Shown here: positions 62,978 to 64,000 of the stretch, one piece after another
Layout: every line of letters begins with the position of its first letter
How positions within the stretch are numbered: the stretch's first letter is position 1
DNA from: SHZL01 sp963708905
GTDB lineage: Bacteria > Pseudomonadota > Gammaproteobacteria > Xanthomonadales > SZUA-36
DNA: 64,000 nt
Reading direction: 5' to 3'
Assembly: GCA_963708905.1 (NCBI GenBank)
Contig: CAVPUV010000057.1
Location: forward strand, 73,294 to 137,293
The notes under the pieces: generated by a model
Databases searched by the model: none
What the model saw: only the letters and a program-made list of their open reading frames with translations
Told to the model about the DNA's origin: nothing
Translations under genes and position numbers: made by a program

Positions 62978-64000
62978 ATGAATTTCTTGCTGGCGGTCAA
63001 ACAGGTCTTCCAGAATCGTGAGAGGGTTTGGGGCGCCGCAACCCCCGATGTCAACAAGTCGGTCGCTTCCTCGCTGTTGACAAAGCTCGCTTGGAAGTGG
63101 CTCGATGCGTATGCAATGGCAGAGGTTGCAGCGAGGCAGTTTCTCCGTGGACGGGGTGGCTTTCACATTGATTGGGCGCTGACGCGCGAGGTGGCGGACA
63201 GCGCGGAGCCCCAGGAACTCTATGCGCTTACCCGGGCTCTGCTGGTTCGCGTGTCGCGCAGCTTCAAGGCTGAGAAGCTCAACGGCGGAGGGCGGCGCCA
63301 AGGACATGACTTTGTCGAGTTGGTCATGGACATGCTGGCGCTGGCCATCGAGAGGTCTACGTCCACGGCCGTGCGACTTTCAAGACTCTGCCTCGTCCTT
63401 CATCGACTTGTTCGGGACTTCCACCAAAGCACCGCCGACAAGCAGAACCTTCGGTCTGTACTCGGGAAGTCAACGGAAGTGAGGCGCCTGTTCCTGCGTG
63501 GGCTGATTGAAGGGACTGACAAGTCGAGCGACGGTATCTGGAGGGCAGTGTTCCTCTACGGCACCTTCGTCGTATGGGTGGACGGCGACGATGCGGCGAT
63601 TGCGGAGCCTGGCTTCACGGCCATGGTGACTGAGCTGAAAGCGCGTGCGGATATGCCACCGCCACCGGAGCCCCCGCGTAGCCGACGCGGCCCCCATCTT
63701 GACCAGAAGTCGAAGACCCAACTGTTGGGGGTCATTGATGGGCTACGCGATGCATCGAACGAGAACGCGCTTGCGTGGGTAGCGGGCTGGTTGAGTCAGA
63801 CCAATCACAACTCCCGCTACGGTGAGTGTGACTTCTCAGTGTTCACAGGCCAAGCAGGAGATGCGCTCTCGGCTGCTGTGCGCTCTGGGCTTAGCGCGGC
63901 ATGGCGAAAGCGACCGCCGCGTTGGGATGAAGACCAACTCAACTCCACCTATCAAATCACAATCGCAGGCCTCCAGGGCCTGCATCTAGACCTGGGCGAT
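62978..64000 (+). CDS. large protein running off the right edge, unidentified
   Basis: An uninterrupted plus-strand frame of 341 codons with no stop before the window ends. It starts at an ATG (62978; MNFLLAVKQVFQNRERVW) after an in-frame TAG at about 62954. It is mainly helical, with RQGHDFVELVMDMLALAIER, RSVLGKSTEVRRLFLRGL and a proline-rich linker PPPPEPPRSRR, and ends near STYQITIAGLQGLHLDLGD. No P-loop or catalytic motif is visible in this part. The tail recalls large helical proteins found near defence genes, but that is an impression only. It may also be a truncated remnant of a longer protein. Confidence 0.6.
   Translation, partial: MNFLLAVKQVFQNRERVWGAATPDVNKSVASSLLTKLAWKWLDAYAMAEVAARQFLRGRGGFHIDWALTREVADSAEPQELYALTRALLVRVSRSFKAEKLNGGGRRQGHDFVELVMDMLALAIERSTSTAVRLSRLCLVLHRLVRDFHQSTADKQNLRSVLGKSTEVRRLFLRGLIEGTDKSSDGIWRAVFLYGTFVVWVDGDDAAIAEPGFTAMVTELKARADMPPPPEPPRSRRGPHLDQKSKTQLLGVIDGLRDASNENALAWVAGWLSQTNHNSRYGECDFSVFTGQAGDALSAAVRSGLSAAWRKRPPRWDEDQLNSTYQITIAGLQGLHLDLGD

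Overview
The window is chromosomal DNA from a gammaproteobacterium. The support is conserved gene order: rlmN-pilW-rodZ-hisS-yfgM-bamB-der, maf-yceD-rpmF-plsX-fabHDG-acpP-fabF-pabB-pabC-mltG-tmk-holB-pilZ, hflD-mnmA and clpS-clpA-infA. It also has FadE, FadIJ and FadD of the gammaproteobacterial type. I cannot name order or genus.

Layout. 1-5.8 kb (all minus): partial LemA, DUF2461 protein, Slp-like lipoprotein, then a MoxR / DUF58 / TgpA-like transglutaminase operon. 5.9-9.5 kb: patatin-like phospholipase and FadE. 9.8-20 kb: ndk, rlmN, pilW, rodZ, hisS, yfgM, bamB, der. A group II intron with its maturase sits between hisS and yfgM, and ispG is missing from its usual place before hisS. 20-25.1 kb: glutathione peroxidase, folD, fadJ-fadI. 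25.2-38.1 kb: the fatty-acid synthesis cluster, followed by folate (pabB, pabC), cell-wall (mltG), thymidylate (tmk) and replication (holB) genes. 38-52 kb: PLP enzyme, dinB, fadD, a small lipoprotein, lhr, acnA, hflD, mnmA. 52-58.6 kb: clpS, clpA, infA, tRNA-Gly, a DUF885 protein, homocysteine methyltransferase, tRNA-Cys, tRNA-Leu.

58.55-64 kb is an accessory island directly downstream of tRNA-Leu(UAA). It carries an excisionase-like regulator, small winged-helix-like proteins around four iteron-like repeats, a P27-type phage terminase small subunit, two related basic proteins, small secreted proteins and a broken ribbon-helix-helix gene. A long unidentified gene runs off the right edge. The mix looks like a phage satellite or degraded prophage with a possible defence gene at its edge. 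No integrase is visible.

The most unusual content is non-coding. (1) A 270-bp element with perfect 25-bp terminal inverted repeats lies between fabD and fabG; it forms the fabD stop codon and leaves fabG without a clear ribosome-binding site. (2) A family of modular hairpin arrays occurs after der (two exact-period 126-bp units), after fabG, and after hisS; the intron has inserted into the loop of one module of this family. (3) A 165-bp near-perfect hairpin lies upstream of a lipoprotein gene, with a shortened relative near 25.17 kb.

Beta-oxidation genes (fadE, fadJ, fadI, fadD) are dispersed through the window, while the synthesis genes are clustered.
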